64,000 nucleotides of DNA from Comamonas sp. Y33R10-2 (GCF_019355935.1 NZ_CP079925.1:2418001-2482000); one strand, 5' to 3'; shown: positions 12,407 to 22,216, counted from the stretch's first letter. Translations and numbers: made by a program. Notes: generated from the sequence alone by a model not told the origin.

Positions 12407-13867
12407 TTAGAAAAAAGTAGCGCTGACGCGGAACAGGTTTTCCACGTTGCGCACCAGCCGCTTGTTGGGCAGGAAGAACACTACATGGTCACCTGACTCG
12501 ATCACCGTATTGCTGCGCGGAATGATGACCTCCGTGGTGAGCAGCAAATCGCTCACTTCTTCGCAGGTCTTGCCTTCGGGTATGCCGCGAACTATCAAGC
12601 CGATATGCACATCTTCAGGCAGGCGCAGCTCTTCCACCTTGCGGCCCACCACGCGCGAGCTTTTACGGTCACCGCGCGCCACAATCTCCAGCGCCTCGGC
12701 CACACCACGGCGCAAGCTGTGTACGGCTTGCACATCGCCGCGGCGTACATAGGCCAAAAACTCTCCCAGCATGGCCTGCGCGGGCGACAGCGCAATATCA
12801 ATCTGCGTGCCGTGCATCAAGTCCGCATAGGCGCGGCGGTTGATAAGCGAGAGCACGCGGCGCGCGCCCATGCGTTTGGCCAACAGGCTGGACATGATGT
12901 TGTCCTCATCGTCGTCCGTCAACGACAGGAACAGGTCCACATCTTCAATGCCCTCTTCCTCTAGCAAATCTTCATCCGTCGCCTCGCCCTCCAACACCAG
13001 CACTTCGGCCGGCAGTACGGACGCGAGGTTTAGACATTGCTGCGCATTGTGCTCAATGATCTTGACGTGAAAGCGCCCCGGCGTCTGCGCCAGTCGCTTG
13101 GCCAGGCGCAGGCTCACCTGACCCCCACCGGCAATCATGATTCGGTACACAGGACGGCTAGGGCGGCCTTCAGGCAAGTTAATAACTCTCAGCGCCTCGG
13201 GCACATGCTCGGTTGCGGCCAGCATAAAGACTTCATCGCCGGGCTCGATGCGCGTGCCGCCATCGCAGCGCACAAAGCGGTCAGGCTCATCCATGAAGCG
13301 GCGATAAATCGCCACGATGCGCATGGCCAGCTCAGGCATTCGCTCACGCACCTGCCCAATTTGCAAGCCCACCGCAGGCGCACCCGCACGGGCACGCACA
13401 GAAGCCAGCGCCGCACGGCCGCCCGCAAAGGCGCGCACCTGCATGGCTTCAGGGTACTCGATGAGCTTGGTGATGTAGTTGGTGACAGATTCTTCGGGGC
13501 AGATGATGCGATCCACCGCAAAGCCGTCTTTGCCCAGCATGGGGTCATCCACCACAAAGCTCGAAGAGCGCACCCGCGCAATACGGGTGGGAATCTCGAA
13601 CATGGCCTGTGCAATCTTGCAGCAAACCAAATTGGTTTCGTCCATGGACGCGCAGGCGATGAGCAAGTCCGTATCTTTGGCCCCCGCCTCGGCCAACACC
13701 TGCGGATCAATTCCGTTGCCGACTACGCCGCGCAGGTCAAAGCGCGACTCCAAGTCACGCACGGCGCGAGCATCGGTGTCGATCACAGTGATTGCGTTTT
13801 GCTCGGAAACCAGACTTTCGGCCACACTTTGACCTACACGCCCGGCACCCAGAATGATGATTTTCAT
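12407..13867 (-). CDS. trkA: Trk system regulatory subunit TrkA
   Basis: Cytosolic gating ring protein with two RCK units binding NAD(H)/ATP. The first Rossmann fold opens with MKIIILGAGRVGQ (GAGRVG at 7-12). A second, GGGQVSLRLAKRL, lies near residue 245. Each is followed by a TrkA-C domain. The length of 486 is slightly above the usual 458. The ATG at 13867 places the dinucleotide fold at the very N-terminus as in homologues; an upstream TTG/GTG extension to 13891 is unlikely. It is co-transcribed with trkH 9 bp downstream. Confidence 0.96.
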   Translation of the reverse strand: MKIIILGAGRVGQSVAESLVSEQNAITVIDTDARAVRDLESRFDLRGVVGNGIDPQVLAEAGAKDTDLLIACASMDETNLVCCKIAQAMFEIPTRIARVRSSSFVVDDPMLGKDGFAVDRIICPEESVTNYITKLIEYPEAMQVRAFAGGRAALASVRARAGAPAVGLQIGQVRERMPELAMRIVAIYRRFMDEPDRFVRCDGGTRIEPGDEVFMLAATEHVPEALRVINLPEGRPSRPVYRIMIAGGGQVSLRLAKRLAQTPGRFHVKIIEHNAQQCLNLASVLPAEVLVLEGEATDEDLLEEEGIEDVDLFLSLTDDDEDNIMSSLLAKRMGARRVLSLINRRAYADLMHGTQIDIALSPAQAMLGEFLAYVRRGDVQAVHSLRRGVAEALEIVARGDRKSSRVVGRKVEELRLPEDVHIGLIVRGIPEGKTCEEVSDLLLTTEVIIPRSNTVIESGDHVVFFLPNKRLVRNVENLFRVSATFF

Positions 13868-13947
13868 GGTGTTATGGAGAGGGAAACCCAAGCGGTATCA
13901 ATTCAGCGCCGGAAAAAGCCACTAACGGCTTCCCCGGCTAGCAATCT

Positions 13948-15228
13948 TTAGCAGCGAACTTCGCCGTCGCCCAAGACTACATATTTAAGCGATGTCAGAC
14001 CTTCTATGCCCACCGGACCACGCGCATGGAACTTGTCGGTGCTGATGCCGATCTCTGCGCCCAAGCCGTATTCAAAACCATCCGCGAAGCGGGTGCTGGT
14101 GTTGACCATGACGCTGGACGAATCCACCTCGCGCAGGAACTTCTGAGCGTGCTGGTGATTGGTTGTCAAGATGGACTCAGTATGGTGGCTGGAGTATTTG
14201 TTGATGTGGGCGATGGCCTCATCCACGCCGTCCACCAGCTTCACGCTGATGATGGGCGCCAAATACTCTTCGTACCAATCTTGCTCTTGTGCCTCAGCCA
14301 GCTTGGCATCTTTAACGCTTTGCAAAATGGCCAGTGCTTCGCGGTCGCAACGCATTTCCACACCCTTGGCGGCAAAAACGGCGCCAATCTGGGGCAAGAA
14401 TTCGGCTGCCACAGCTCGCGCCACCAACAAGCTTTCGCTGGCATTGCAAGGGCTGTATTTGCTGGTCTTGGCGTTGTCGGCCACCTTTACCGCTATGGCG
14501 ATGTCGCAAGGATCATCAACATAGGTGTGGCAGTTGCCATCCAGATGCTTGATGACGGGCACCTTGGCCTCGCGGCTGATGCGCTCGATCAGGCCTTTGC
14601 CGCCCCTGGGGATGATGACATCCACGTAGTCAGGCATGGCGATCAACTGACCCACCGCATCGCGGTCGGTCGTAGCCACCAATTGCACGCCGTTTTCTGG
14701 CAGGCCGGCTTCAGCCAGCGCCTGAGCAACCAGCTTGGCTAGCGCCTTGTTCGACTCAATCGCTTCAGAGCCGCCACGCAAGATGCAAGCATTGCCGCTC
14801 TTAATGGACAGGCTGGCCGCTTCAATCGTCACATTGGGGCGGCTTTCGTAAATCATGCCAAACACGCCAATGGGCACACGCATCTGACCGACGCGAATAC
14901 CGCTGACCATTTGCTTGAGGCCACTAATCTCACCAATCGCATCAGGCATGGCCGCCAACTGCTCGCAGCCTTCGGCGCAGGTCTCCAAAACCTTGGGGGT
15001 CAAGCGCAGTCTATCGACCATGGGGGCGGCCAAGCCGTTGGCCACGGCACGCTCCAAATCCTTGGCGTTATCGATCTGCAGCGGCTCGATTTGCTCGCGC
15101 AGCAGACGGGCTAGCGCCTTAAGTGCTTTGTTTTTAGTAGCTGCAGATGCACGAGCCATAAGGGCAGAGGCAGATTTTGCCTGTGCGCCAAGGGCATGCA
15201 TGTATTCGACGGTGTTGAGCGCGTTCAT
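13948..15228 (-). CDS. proA: Gamma-glutamyl phosphate reductase
   Basis: Cytosolic NADPH-dependent enzyme of proline synthesis that reduces gamma-glutamyl phosphate to glutamate semialdehyde. It has 426 residues, the family length. It shows aldehyde-dehydrogenase-like fold motifs, the active-site region [12 protein letters not shown] with the catalytic cysteine, and the C-terminal [20 protein letters not shown]. The start ATG at 15228 gives [14 protein letters not shown], typical of the family. In related bacteria proA follows holA directly; here two small rightward genes lie between them. proB is not in the window. Confidence 0.97.
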   Translation of the reverse strand: MNALNTVEYMHALGAQAKSASALMARASAATKNKALKALARLLREQIEPLQIDNAKDLERAVANGLAAPMVDRLRLTPKVLETCAEGCEQLAAMPDAIGEISGLKQMVSGIRVGQMRVPIGVFGMIYESRPNVTIEAASLSIKSGNACILRGGSEAIESNKALAKLVAQALAEAGLPENGVQLVATTDRDAVGQLIAMPDYVDVIIPRGGKGLIERISREAKVPVIKHLDGNCHTYVDDPCDIAIAVKVADNAKTSKYSPCNASESLLVARAVAAEFLPQIGAVFAAKGVEMRCDREALAILQSVKDAKLAEAQEQDWYEEYLAPIISVKLVDGVDEAIAHINKYSSHHTESILTTNHQHAQKFLREVDSSSVMVNTSTRFADGFEYGLGAEIGISTDKFHARGPVGIEGLTSLKYVVLGDGEVRC

Positions 15229-15345
15229 GGTGTATTTTCGCCGAGATATGCCATGTGCGCAGACAAGCTTAGCCAAGAGCAGGTTTATGGTCACCACCCA
15301 CCTACACTGATCACCTGAGCCCGCATCAAAATCGCAAGGGAACCT

Positions 15346-15648
15346 ATGACAGCAAGCAACTCACCGGCTCTTGAAGAAGCTGCGCAGCAGCTCAAGCAAC
15401 TGCGCAGCGGTTTTGAGCTATTGGCGCAAACGCAAATCACGGCTGCGGCCCTCGGTCAGCAAGCGCGCGCCGCCACCGCCTTGTTCCAGTCACTGCCGCC
15501 ACGTTATGAAGAGGTCTTGCTCAATCTGCTGGACCGGCTCGAGTCGAGCGCGCTGTTTACTGAGGAAAGCTGCTCTTTCAGCCAAAAAGGCCTGCTGGAT
15601 AACCTGCAACTGTGGGCGGACAAGGCGCAGAGACAGCTTGTTTCTTAA
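15346..15648 (+). CDS. Conserved-looking small protein of unknown function (100 aa)
   Basis: I do not recognise this protein. It is 100 residues, soluble, rich in Ala, Leu and Gln, and predicted to be almost all helix ([19 protein letters not shown], then [15 protein letters not shown]). An AGGGAA ribosome binding site precedes the ATG at 15346. It is divergent from proA, with 117 bp between the starts. Its coding character is supported by the RBS and the codon pattern; a competing frame of similar length exists in this interval, so confidence is moderate. It could be a helical accessory or regulatory protein. Confidence 0.6.
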   Translation: MTASNSPALEEAAQQLKQLRSGFELLAQTQITAAALGQQARAATALFQSLPPRYEEVLLNLLDRLESSALFTEESCSFSQKGLLDNLQLWADKAQRQLVS

Positions 15649-15804
15649 ATTTTGCTGAAAAACAGGCTTTCGCGATCTCGAAATTTGCAAACAAATGCGG
15701 CCAACATAAAGTTTTTTGTCTGCGCGTAAAAGGCCGTAACACCGCTGGTGCTGCACTGCACGCCTGGCTACCTTGGGAACCTCTTAACTTGCTTGGAGAT
15801 GTTC

Positions 15805-15993
15805 ATGGGACTGCTCAACGAAATCGTGGGTGCTGTGGTTGCAGAAGAAGCCTTGGACAAAGTTGACCCCAATGCGGGTTTCTTTAAAAAGGGCATGGCA
15901 GCTGTTGCCGGCTTTGAAGGCGAGAAAATCATTGAAGAGAAAATTGATGAGCATCAGCAGTCGAGCCAGCCTGCAGCAGATAACTCTCAATAA
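15805..15993 (+). CDS. Small acidic protein of unknown function (62 aa)
   Basis: Not recognised. The 62-residue protein begins MGLLNEIVGAVVAEEALDKV and ends in a hydrophilic Gln/Ser tail. The N-terminal 20 residues are an amphipathic or weakly hydrophobic helix, and the middle (GFEGEKIIEEKIDEH) is strongly charged. The ATG at 15805 is preferred over 15799 because GGAG lies 6 nt before it. A bidirectional terminator follows 15 bp after the stop. It appears as an independent short gene between two leftward housekeeping blocks. Confidence 0.55.
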   Translation: MGLLNEIVGAVVAEEALDKVDPNAGFFKKGMAAVAGFEGEKIIEEKIDEHQQSSQPAADNSQ

Positions 15994-16007
15994 GCCTTCT
16001 GCTGCTC

Positions 16008-16040
16008 ACAAAAAAGGATGCTCACGGCATCCTTTTTTGT
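16008..16040. terminator. Bidirectional intrinsic terminator
   Basis: The 14-bp arms 16008-16021 and 16027-16040 (AAAAAAGGATGC / GCATCCTTTTTT core) enclose a 5-nt loop. U-runs occur on either strand, so it can end both the 62-aa gene and, 1 nt beyond its stop at 16042, holA. Confidence 0.92.
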
Positions 16041-16041
16041 T

Positions 16042-17088
16042 TTATCGACCCGACTGTGCCAACTGCATGGCCAGCTGGCGCAAAGCCTGCCAGCTGTTAC
16101 GGGGCCAGCCCTCACTGGGCAGGCCTTTGACAATACCGTCCACCGCGTGGGCCGATTGCAGCAGCTGCGCAGCCTTGTCATCACTGACACGCGGCACTAA
16201 ACGCTCCATCAATCGTTCTTTCGGGCCCCAGATGCGGTTTTCACGCAGCGCCATGGGCAGAGGTTTGCCGCCCGCCATCGCATCTTTCACGCGTTTGATG
16301 TTGCGAATATCTTCGGCCAGCGCCCAATGCACCAGCACCTCAGCCTCGCCTTCGGCCTGCAGGCCATCGAGCATGCGCATGGTGCGCGCCAGCTGACCAG
16401 AGAGCACGGCTTCAGACAGCTTGAACACGTCATAGCGCGCCACATTGAGCACGGCCTGCTCGACCTGCGCAAAGCTCAGCTCACCCTCGGAGTGCAGCAG
16501 CGCCAGCTTTTGAATTTCCTGATGCGCAGCAAGCAAGTTGCCTTCTACCCTGTCGGCAAAAAATTGCAGTGTGCGCTGGCCTTCTTCGCCCGCAGCCACG
16601 CGCTGGTTTTGCAACGCCAGCCGCTGGGCAATCCAGTGCGGCAGCGCGCCGCGCTCTATGGGCTCAACCTGAATGGTGACGCCCTGCGCATCCAGCGCCG
16701 AAAACCATGCACCCGTGCGCGTGGCCTTGTCCAGGCGCGGCAGGCTGATGAGGGTCAGCGTGCTGTCGTTGCCCTGCGCGCTGCTGGCCAGTTGCTGCAG
16801 CGCTGCGCCGCCTTCTTTGCCGGGCTTGCCGCTGGGAATGCGCACTTCCAGAATCTGCTTATCGGCAAACAGGCTCAATGAGCCGCCCGCCGCCAGCACG
16901 CTGCTCCAGTCAAAGTGCGCTCCCATCACGGTGAAGCTGCTGCGCTCGGTATAGCCCTGGGTGCGCGCCAAAGCGCGAATGGCGTCTGCCGCTTCTTGCA
17001 GCTGCAGCGGCTCATCGCCATGCAGCACATAGAGCGAGCGCAAGCCCTTGGCCAGATGGGAGGAAAGCTGGTTCAGCGCAAGCTGCAT
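16042..17088 (-). CDS. holA: DNA polymerase III subunit delta
   Basis: Clamp-loader subunit that opens the beta sliding clamp during replication. The 348-residue protein begins MQLALNQLSSHLAKGLRSLYVLHGDEPLQLQEAADAIR split by the family's YVLHGDEPLQ motif near 21-30, and has the C-terminal helical collar domain. Length matches delta (about 340). It lies in the conserved leuS-lptE-holA order, 61 bp downstream of lptE. A repeat hairpin at 17114-17138 sits in that gap. The partner psi subunit may be encoded at 42634-43572. Confidence 0.95.
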   Translation of the reverse strand: MQLALNQLSSHLAKGLRSLYVLHGDEPLQLQEAADAIRALARTQGYTERSSFTVMGAHFDWSSVLAAGGSLSLFADKQILEVRIPSGKPGKEGGAALQQLASSAQGNDSTLTLISLPRLDKATRTGAWFSALDAQGVTIQVEPIERGALPHWIAQRLALQNQRVAAGEEGQRTLQFFADRVEGNLLAAHQEIQKLALLHSEGELSFAQVEQAVLNVARYDVFKLSEAVLSGQLARTMRMLDGLQAEGEAEVLVHWALAEDIRNIKRVKDAMAGGKPLPMALRENRIWGPKERLMERLVPRVSDDKAAQLLQSAHAVDGIVKGLPSEGWPRNSWQALRQLAMQLAQSGR

Positions 17089-17113
17089 GAGGTTTTATGT
17101 ATCAAATCAACCG

Positions 17114-17138
17114 CTAGTCTTTTATCTATAAGGACTAG
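17114..17138. repeat. CTAGTCCTTAT hairpin repeat, copy 1 (imperfect)
   Basis: Imperfect inverted repeat CTAGTCTTTTA/TATAAGGACTAG followed by CAGCTATCAA. It shares its arms and tail with copies at 47754 and 63852. Located between lptE and holA. Confidence 0.75.
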
Positions 17139-17149
17139 CAGCTATCAAT

Positions 17150-17662
17150 TTAAGAAGTTTCCAGACTCTTCACCGCGCCTAAACGGCGAATGATCTGCTG
17201 CACGATATCGTTACGCATGTCCTTGTTGAGCATTTCTTCTTCTGCCGCCTTGGACAAGGCATTGGTTTCGTTATAAGTCACGTTGCGAATCTGGCGAATC
17301 GTCGTGGGCTCAATCACCATATCGCCACCTGGCGTGCGCAGCGAAAAAGTCACCAGCAGTCGCAGCTCAATTTCACGCACCTGACCGGCCACATTCGAGC
17401 CGATGATGATGCGCTGGGCTTGCTCGCCGACGATCTGGCAGATCACATCGGCCGTATCGGGTGACGCTGGGTCTTTGATGACCACGAGCCTGTCGCTAGA
17501 CGACTCCAGATTGCGGCGCAGCAGCGTGCCCACAGGCGCACCACGCCCGGCTTGCACGTAGATGGAGCGAAACACAAAATTCGGAGCACCGCGCAAACGG
17601 AATCCACAGGCCCCCAACAAAGGCGTCAAGGCCATAGCGGCCAGCAGCGTACGTTTTTGCAT
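17150..17662 (-). CDS. lptE: LPS-assembly lipoprotein LptE
   Basis: Outer-membrane lipoprotein that plugs the LptD barrel and helps deliver lipopolysaccharide to the cell surface. It has 170 residues, with signal peptide MQKRTLLAAMALTPLLGAC and lipobox LGAC (lipidated Cys at 19), followed by GFRLRG, the usual LptE mature start. The ATG at 17662 is preferred over an in-frame TTG 3 nt upstream because AAGGA is well spaced. It is downstream of leuS and upstream of holA, the order known in most proteobacteria. Confidence 0.94.
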   Translation of the reverse strand: MQKRTLLAAMALTPLLGACGFRLRGAPNFVFRSIYVQAGRGAPVGTLLRRNLESSSDRLVVIKDPASPDTADVICQIVGEQAQRIIIGSNVAGQVREIELRLLVTFSLRTPGGDMVIEPTTIRQIRNVTYNETNALSKAAEEEMLNKDMRNDIVQQIIRRLGAVKSLETS

Positions 17663-17754
17663 CAACGGTCCTTTTATCTACAAAATCCTGCCGCTCCCAA
17701 AGAGGCGGCAGAAACCATCACGGCGGGCATCGCCCCTTGCGCCAGCAATACCGA

Positions 17755-17845
17755 GCAAGGGCCGCCCCGCAGCAAAGGTATTGTCCCCCTCCAGCATTGC
17801 GAAGCAAAGCAAGAGAGGGGGAAGGCGCAAAGCGCCTCAGTGGGA
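17755..17845. repeat. GC-rich 3'-end repeat, copy A (after leuS)
   Basis: About 90 bp containing GCCGCCCCGCAGC, GTCCCCCTC, AGAGAGGGGGAAGGCGC and AAAGCGCCTCAG. It matches copies B (26931), C (44779) and D (52737). Read on the leuS strand it begins 3 nt after the stop codon with CTCCCACTGAGGCGC. It has internal hairpins GGCGC-AAA-GCGCC and CCCCCTC/GAGGGGG. Confidence 0.85.
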
Positions 17846-17848
17846 GTC

Positions 17849-20530
17849 TTAAATGACCACGTTCACCAGACGACCAGGCACCACAATGATTTTCTTGGGC
17901 TCCTTGCCTTCGGCGAACTTCTGGTACTCCTCATGGGCCAGAGCCGCTGCTTCGATGGTGGCCTTGTCCGCACCGGCAGCCACCACAATGGAGCCGCGCA
18001 GCTTGCCGTTGACCTGCAGCATGAGCGTAATCTCGTCCTGCACCAGCGCCTTGGGGTCGACCTGGGGCCATGCGGCATCCAGCAGATCACCCATGTGGCT
18101 GGCGTAGCCCAGATCGCTCCACAGCACATGGGCGACGTGAGGCGTTGCCGGGTACAGCACGCGCAGCAAAATGCCAAAGCCTTCGATCAATGCGACCTTG
18201 GCACCCGCCTCATCCAGCGCCTTGAAGTCTTCCAGCGCGTTAATCATCTTCATCGCGCCAGAGACCACGGTGTTGTACTGCATGCGCGAGTAGTCGTACT
18301 CAACTTGCTTGAGCACGTTGTGGATTTCCAGACGCAGGGCCTTGGCAGCCTTGCTAAATTCCACATCGTCCAGCGACTTGGCACCGGCCACGCCGGCCAC
18401 AGCCGAAGCCATGTCCATACCCGCCAGCTTGACGCCGAAGTTGTAGACGCGGCGCAGGAAGCGGTAGCTGCCTTCGACGGCGGACTCATTCCACTCCAGT
18501 GTCAGCTCAGGCGGCGAGGTGAACATGGTGTACAGACGCGCGGTGTCGGCGCCGTATTTTTCGATCAGCTCTTGCGGGTCCACGCCATTGTTCTTGGACT
18601 TGGACATGGTCGTCATCTCGTAGTCGAGCTTGGAGCCGTCGGCCTTGAGCGTGCAGGTCGCAACGTCCACGTCCTTTTCCCAGTAGTACTCTTTGGCACC
18701 GCTGGGCAGTTTTTGTGAGTACGCACCGCGCAGCACCATGCCCTGCGTGAGCAGCTTGGTGAAGGGCTCGTCGATCTTGAGCAGGCCCAGATCGCGCATG
18801 ACCTTGGTCCAAAAGCGTGCGTACAGCAAGTGCAGGATGGCGTGTTCCACACCACCGATGTACTGGTCCATGCCGCTGCCACCAGTGGCTGAGTTTTGAT
18901 CGCGCATCCAGTAATCAGCGCCAGCGCCCACCATCTGCTCGCTGTTCTTGGCGTCGCAATAGCGCATGAAGTACCACGAGCTGTCCACGAAGGTGTCCAT
19001 GGTGTCGGTTTCGCGGCGGGCAGGTTTGCCGCAGCAAGGGCAAACCACACCGGCGTGGAACTCTTCACTCTTGATCAGCGGGTTGCCCGAACCGTCCGGA
19101 ACCAGACCTTCCGGCAGCACAACCGGCAAGTCCTTCTCAGGTACAGGCTGGGCACCGCAATCTTCGCAGTGGATGATGGGGATAGGTGTGCCCCAGTAGC
19201 GCTGGCGGCTCACGCCCCAGTCACGCAGGCGCCATGTGGTTTTGAGCTCGCCCAAACCCTTGTCGCCCACAATCTTGGCCACGGCTTGCACGGCATCCTT
19301 ATGGTTCAGGCCATTCAGTTCGCCAGAGTTGATCAATACGCCGCGCTCCTTGTCGCCGTACCAGTCGCTCCACAGCTTGTCGTCGTAAGCGGCTTGACCT
19401 TCAACCGCCACCACTTGCTTGATAGGCAGGTTGTACTTGTTGGCAAACAGGAAGTCGCGTTCGTCATGAGCTGGCACGCCCATCACAGCGCCGTCGCCGT
19501 AGCTCATCAGCACGTAGTTGCCAATCCACACCTCGACTTGCGCGCCGGTGATGGGGTGGGTGACAAACAGGCCGGTGGGCTTGCCTTCTTTTTCACGCAC
19601 GGCCAGTTCCGCTTCCGTGGTGCCGCCCTTTTTGCATTCTTCGATGAAGGCAGCGAGGTCTGGCTTGCCCGCCGCAGCGTGCGTGGCCAGCGGGTGCTCA
19701 GGCGCCACAGCGCAGAAGGTCACGCCCATGACGGTGTCGGCACGGGTGGTGAAGACGTACATCTTGCCGTCTTGAATCAGGTTGCCGTCAGCGCCCTTGA
19801 TGTCGTGCGTGAACGCAAAGCGCACACCGGCGCTCTTGCCAATCCAGTTTTCCTGCATCAGGCGCACTTTGTCGGGCCAGCCGGTCAGCGTGGCCTTCTC
19901 ATTGCCCATTTGCACATGGTCCAGCAGCTCTTGCGCGTACTGGGTGATGGCCAGGTAGTAGCCGGGGATCTCGCGCTTTTCCACCAGCGCGCCCGTGCGC
20001 CAGCCGCGGCCGTCAATCACTTGCTCGTTAGCCAGCACGGTCTGGTCCACCGGGTCCCAGTTCACCACTTGGGTCTTGCGGTAGGCAATGCCTTTGTCCA
20101 GCATTTTGAGGAACAGCCACTGGTTCCACTTGTAATAGTCAGGGTCGCAGGTTGCGATTTCACGCGACCAGTCGATGGCCAAGCCCATGGCCTGCATCTG
20201 CTTTTTCATGTACGCGATGTTTTCGTACGTCCACTTGGCAGGCGGCACCTTGTTTTTCAGCGCCGCGTTTTCAGCGGGCAGACCAAACGCATCCCAGCCC
20301 ATGGGCATGAGGACGTTAAAGCCCTTCATGCGCAGCTGGCGCGTGAGCATGTCGTTGATGGTGTAGTTGCGCACATGGCCCATGTGCAGTTTGCCGCTGG
20401 GGTAAGGCAACATGGAGCAAGCGTAGTACTTGGGCTTGCTGCTGTCTTCGGTGACGCGATAAGCGTCCTTGGCTTGCCAATGATCTTGAGCGGCGCGCTC
20501 GACGTCGATGTGGTTGAATTTTTCTTGCAT
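17849..20530 (-). CDS. leuS: Leucyl-tRNA synthetase
   Basis: Class I aminoacyl-tRNA synthetase charging tRNA-Leu. The 893-residue protein (family about 860-900) has the HIGH-type motif [16 protein letters not shown] near residues 45-60, the CP1 editing domain ([20 protein letters not shown] near 255), zinc-binding cysteines (CEDCG and CPCCGK) and the KMSKS-type loop [12 protein letters not shown] near 630. The ATG at 20530 gives [18 protein letters not shown], the conserved start; a longer in-frame opening to 20611 is not family-like. It heads the leuS-lptE-holA cluster. Confidence 0.98.
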   Translation of the reverse strand: MQEKFNHIDVERAAQDHWQAKDAYRVTEDSSKPKYYACSMLPYPSGKLHMGHVRNYTINDMLTRQLRMKGFNVLMPMGWDAFGLPAENAALKNKVPPAKWTYENIAYMKKQMQAMGLAIDWSREIATCDPDYYKWNQWLFLKMLDKGIAYRKTQVVNWDPVDQTVLANEQVIDGRGWRTGALVEKREIPGYYLAITQYAQELLDHVQMGNEKATLTGWPDKVRLMQENWIGKSAGVRFAFTHDIKGADGNLIQDGKMYVFTTRADTVMGVTFCAVAPEHPLATHAAAGKPDLAAFIEECKKGGTTEAELAVREKEGKPTGLFVTHPITGAQVEVWIGNYVLMSYGDGAVMGVPAHDERDFLFANKYNLPIKQVVAVEGQAAYDDKLWSDWYGDKERGVLINSGELNGLNHKDAVQAVAKIVGDKGLGELKTTWRLRDWGVSRQRYWGTPIPIIHCEDCGAQPVPEKDLPVVLPEGLVPDGSGNPLIKSEEFHAGVVCPCCGKPARRETDTMDTFVDSSWYFMRYCDAKNSEQMVGAGADYWMRDQNSATGGSGMDQYIGGVEHAILHLLYARFWTKVMRDLGLLKIDEPFTKLLTQGMVLRGAYSQKLPSGAKEYYWEKDVDVATCTLKADGSKLDYEMTTMSKSKNNGVDPQELIEKYGADTARLYTMFTSPPELTLEWNESAVEGSYRFLRRVYNFGVKLAGMDMASAVAGVAGAKSLDDVEFSKAAKALRLEIHNVLKQVEYDYSRMQYNTVVSGAMKMINALEDFKALDEAGAKVALIEGFGILLRVLYPATPHVAHVLWSDLGYASHMGDLLDAAWPQVDPKALVQDEITLMLQVNGKLRGSIVVAAGADKATIEAAALAHEEYQKFAEGKEPKKIIVVPGRLVNVVI

Positions 20531-20858
20531 GGTGCAGTGCATTGGCCGCCAGCCCCCTTGGGTCACGGCAAGGTAGTAATCTGAAATCAGCAGGGATTTT
20601 AGGCTGCCCAACCGCTTGTGCCGGTTTCAGAGGGCATGACCGCAGACTGCACTGCGCCTTCTACCCTGTCGGCATCCCGCGTGCAATGCACGGAAATGCA
20701 GCTATGCGTAAGCTTTGGACTGAACTTTGGCCTGCGCCCACTGTCTCACACTCTCTGCCCAGCCGCCGCCTGCCCTTTGCTCAACCCAAGCAGAGCCCGC
20801 CAGAAAGCCCCGGCTTCGCACCTCACCCTTAAGAATTTACTTGCTAAGGAGCTGTTAG
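20531..20858. other. Intergenic region between leuS and the mechanosensitive channel gene
   Basis: 328 bp between divergent starts. It should hold promoters for both directions, but I see no convincing -35/-10 pair. The only clear signal is the AAGGAG ribosome binding site at 20846-20851 for the following gene. Confidence 0.5.
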
Positions 20859-22142
20859 TTGCTTTCCCTATGGTCTTTTGCTTCTGAGTGGAACCCTTCC
20901 ATGCAAACGCTGGCGGCCCTGTGCGCGCTGGCTTTTATCGCCATGCTGGCCGGCTGGCTGGCTCGCTTGGTGGGGCTTAAGGTGTTTCGCCATATGCGCG
21001 ATACGCTTAAGGCCCGCTGGGCACTGGTGCTCATGCATGACAAGGTGCTGCGCCGCATGGCCAAAGTCGTGCCCTCGCTCATCATCCAGTTTGGCGTTGT
21101 CAGCGTGCCGCACCTAGAGCCGCGCTGGGCCACGCTAATCACCAATGTGGCAATTGCCTTCACCGTCTACCACCTGACGCGCGCGCTGTGTGACCTGCTT
21201 AACGCCCTCAACGAGGAGCATGAAAAGGACGAGGAACGCAAAGCTGCCGCCCAGCAACACTCCATCAAAAGCTATGTGCAGCTGGGTAAGCTGCTGCTGT
21301 GCAGCTTTGCCGCCGTGCTTATCGTGGCCACGCTGCTCAACCGCTCGCCGCTGCTGCTGCTGTCGGGCCTTGGCGCCATGTCGGCCGTGTTGATGCTGGT
21401 GTTCAAGGACACCATCTTGTCCTTTGTCGCCGGTGTGCAGCTGGGCAGCAACGACATGCTGCGCGTGGGCGATTGGATTGAAATGCCCCAAGTCGGCGCC
21501 GACGGTTTTGTGATCGACATCGCGCTGAACACCGTCAAGGTGCAGAACTTCGACAAAACCATCACCACCATCCCCACTTGGCGCTTGATGAGCGACAGCT
21601 TCAAGAACTGGCGCGGCATGTTCGAGTCTGGCGGGCGCCGCATTTTGCGCTCGTTGCACATGGATGCACACAGCATTCACCTGCTATCTAAAGATGAGCA
21701 ACATGCCCTTTCAGATATTGGACTGCTGCGTGATTATTGGAATGAAAAGACGGGCCTACGCGCTGTAGATGACGCCCAGCCCGGCACCATTACCGCCACC
21801 AGCGGCCACATGATTGCACCCGATCAAGTCAGCAATCTGGCCGCCTTCAAGGCCTATGCCTACGCCTACTTGCTGGCCCACCCTCGCATTCACCAAGGCC
21901 CGGGCATGTTTTTGCTGGCCCGCACGCTAGAGCCATCGCCTCAGGGCGTGCCGTTGCAGCTGTACTGCTATACAAAAACCACCATCTGGGTGGAGTACGA
22001 AGCCATTCAGGGTGAAATTTTTGACCACCTGATGGGCATGCTGCCGCGCTTTGGCCTCAAGCTGTATCAGCGCTCGTCGGACTATGGAATGCATTACCCC
22101 ATTCCCGGACCAGCCACCGCTACATCGGCAGCAATGCAGTAA
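20859..22142 (+). CDS. MscS-family mechanosensitive channel (YbdG-like)
   Basis: Inner-membrane channel of the small-conductance mechanosensitive type that releases solutes on osmotic downshock. The 427-residue protein has about five membrane segments. The pore-lining helix and beta domain are marked by SGLGAMSAVLMLVFKDTILSFVAGVQLGSNDMLRVGDWIEMP near 180-225, which is split by the family's 'DTILSFVAGVQL' signature. A long C-terminal cytoplasmic domain resembles E. coli YbdG. The start is a TTG at 20859 with AAGGAG 7 nt upstream; the first ATG (20901) has no such site. Confidence 0.92.
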   Translation: MLSLWSFASEWNPSMQTLAALCALAFIAMLAGWLARLVGLKVFRHMRDTLKARWALVLMHDKVLRRMAKVVPSLIIQFGVVSVPHLEPRWATLITNVAIAFTVYHLTRALCDLLNALNEEHEKDEERKAAAQQHSIKSYVQLGKLLLCSFAAVLIVATLLNRSPLLLLSGLGAMSAVLMLVFKDTILSFVAGVQLGSNDMLRVGDWIEMPQVGADGFVIDIALNTVKVQNFDKTITTIPTWRLMSDSFKNWRGMFESGGRRILRSLHMDAHSIHLLSKDEQHALSDIGLLRDYWNEKTGLRAVDDAQPGTITATSGHMIAPDQVSNLAAFKAYAYAYLLAHPRIHQGPGMFLLARTLEPSPQGVPLQLYCYTKTTIWVEYEAIQGEIFDHLMGMLPRFGLKLYQRSSDYGMHYPIPGPATATSAAMQ

Positions 22143-22152
22143 TCGCTTTGAG

Positions 22153-22216
22153 GCTCTTGGGCTCTTGGGCTCTTGGGCTCTTGGGCTCTTGGGCTCTTGG
22201 GCTCTTGGGCTCTTGG
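22153..22216. repeat. Octamer tandem repeat (GCTCTTGG) x 8
   Basis: Eight exact head-to-tail copies of GCTCTTGG, 64 bp, with a short flanking partial copy. It begins 10 bp after the stop of the channel gene and ends 34 bp before the convergent META gene stop, so it lies outside both coding regions. Length variation by slipped-strand mispairing is expected. Confidence 0.97.

Noticed and set aside
18896..20584. 562-residue antisense frame opposite leuS
   Set aside because: Same reason: mirror of a GC-rich gene, with no recognisable domain.
22153..22216. Octamer array considered as a CRISPR
   Set aside because: Units are 8 bp and contiguous without spacers; it is a simple tandem repeat.
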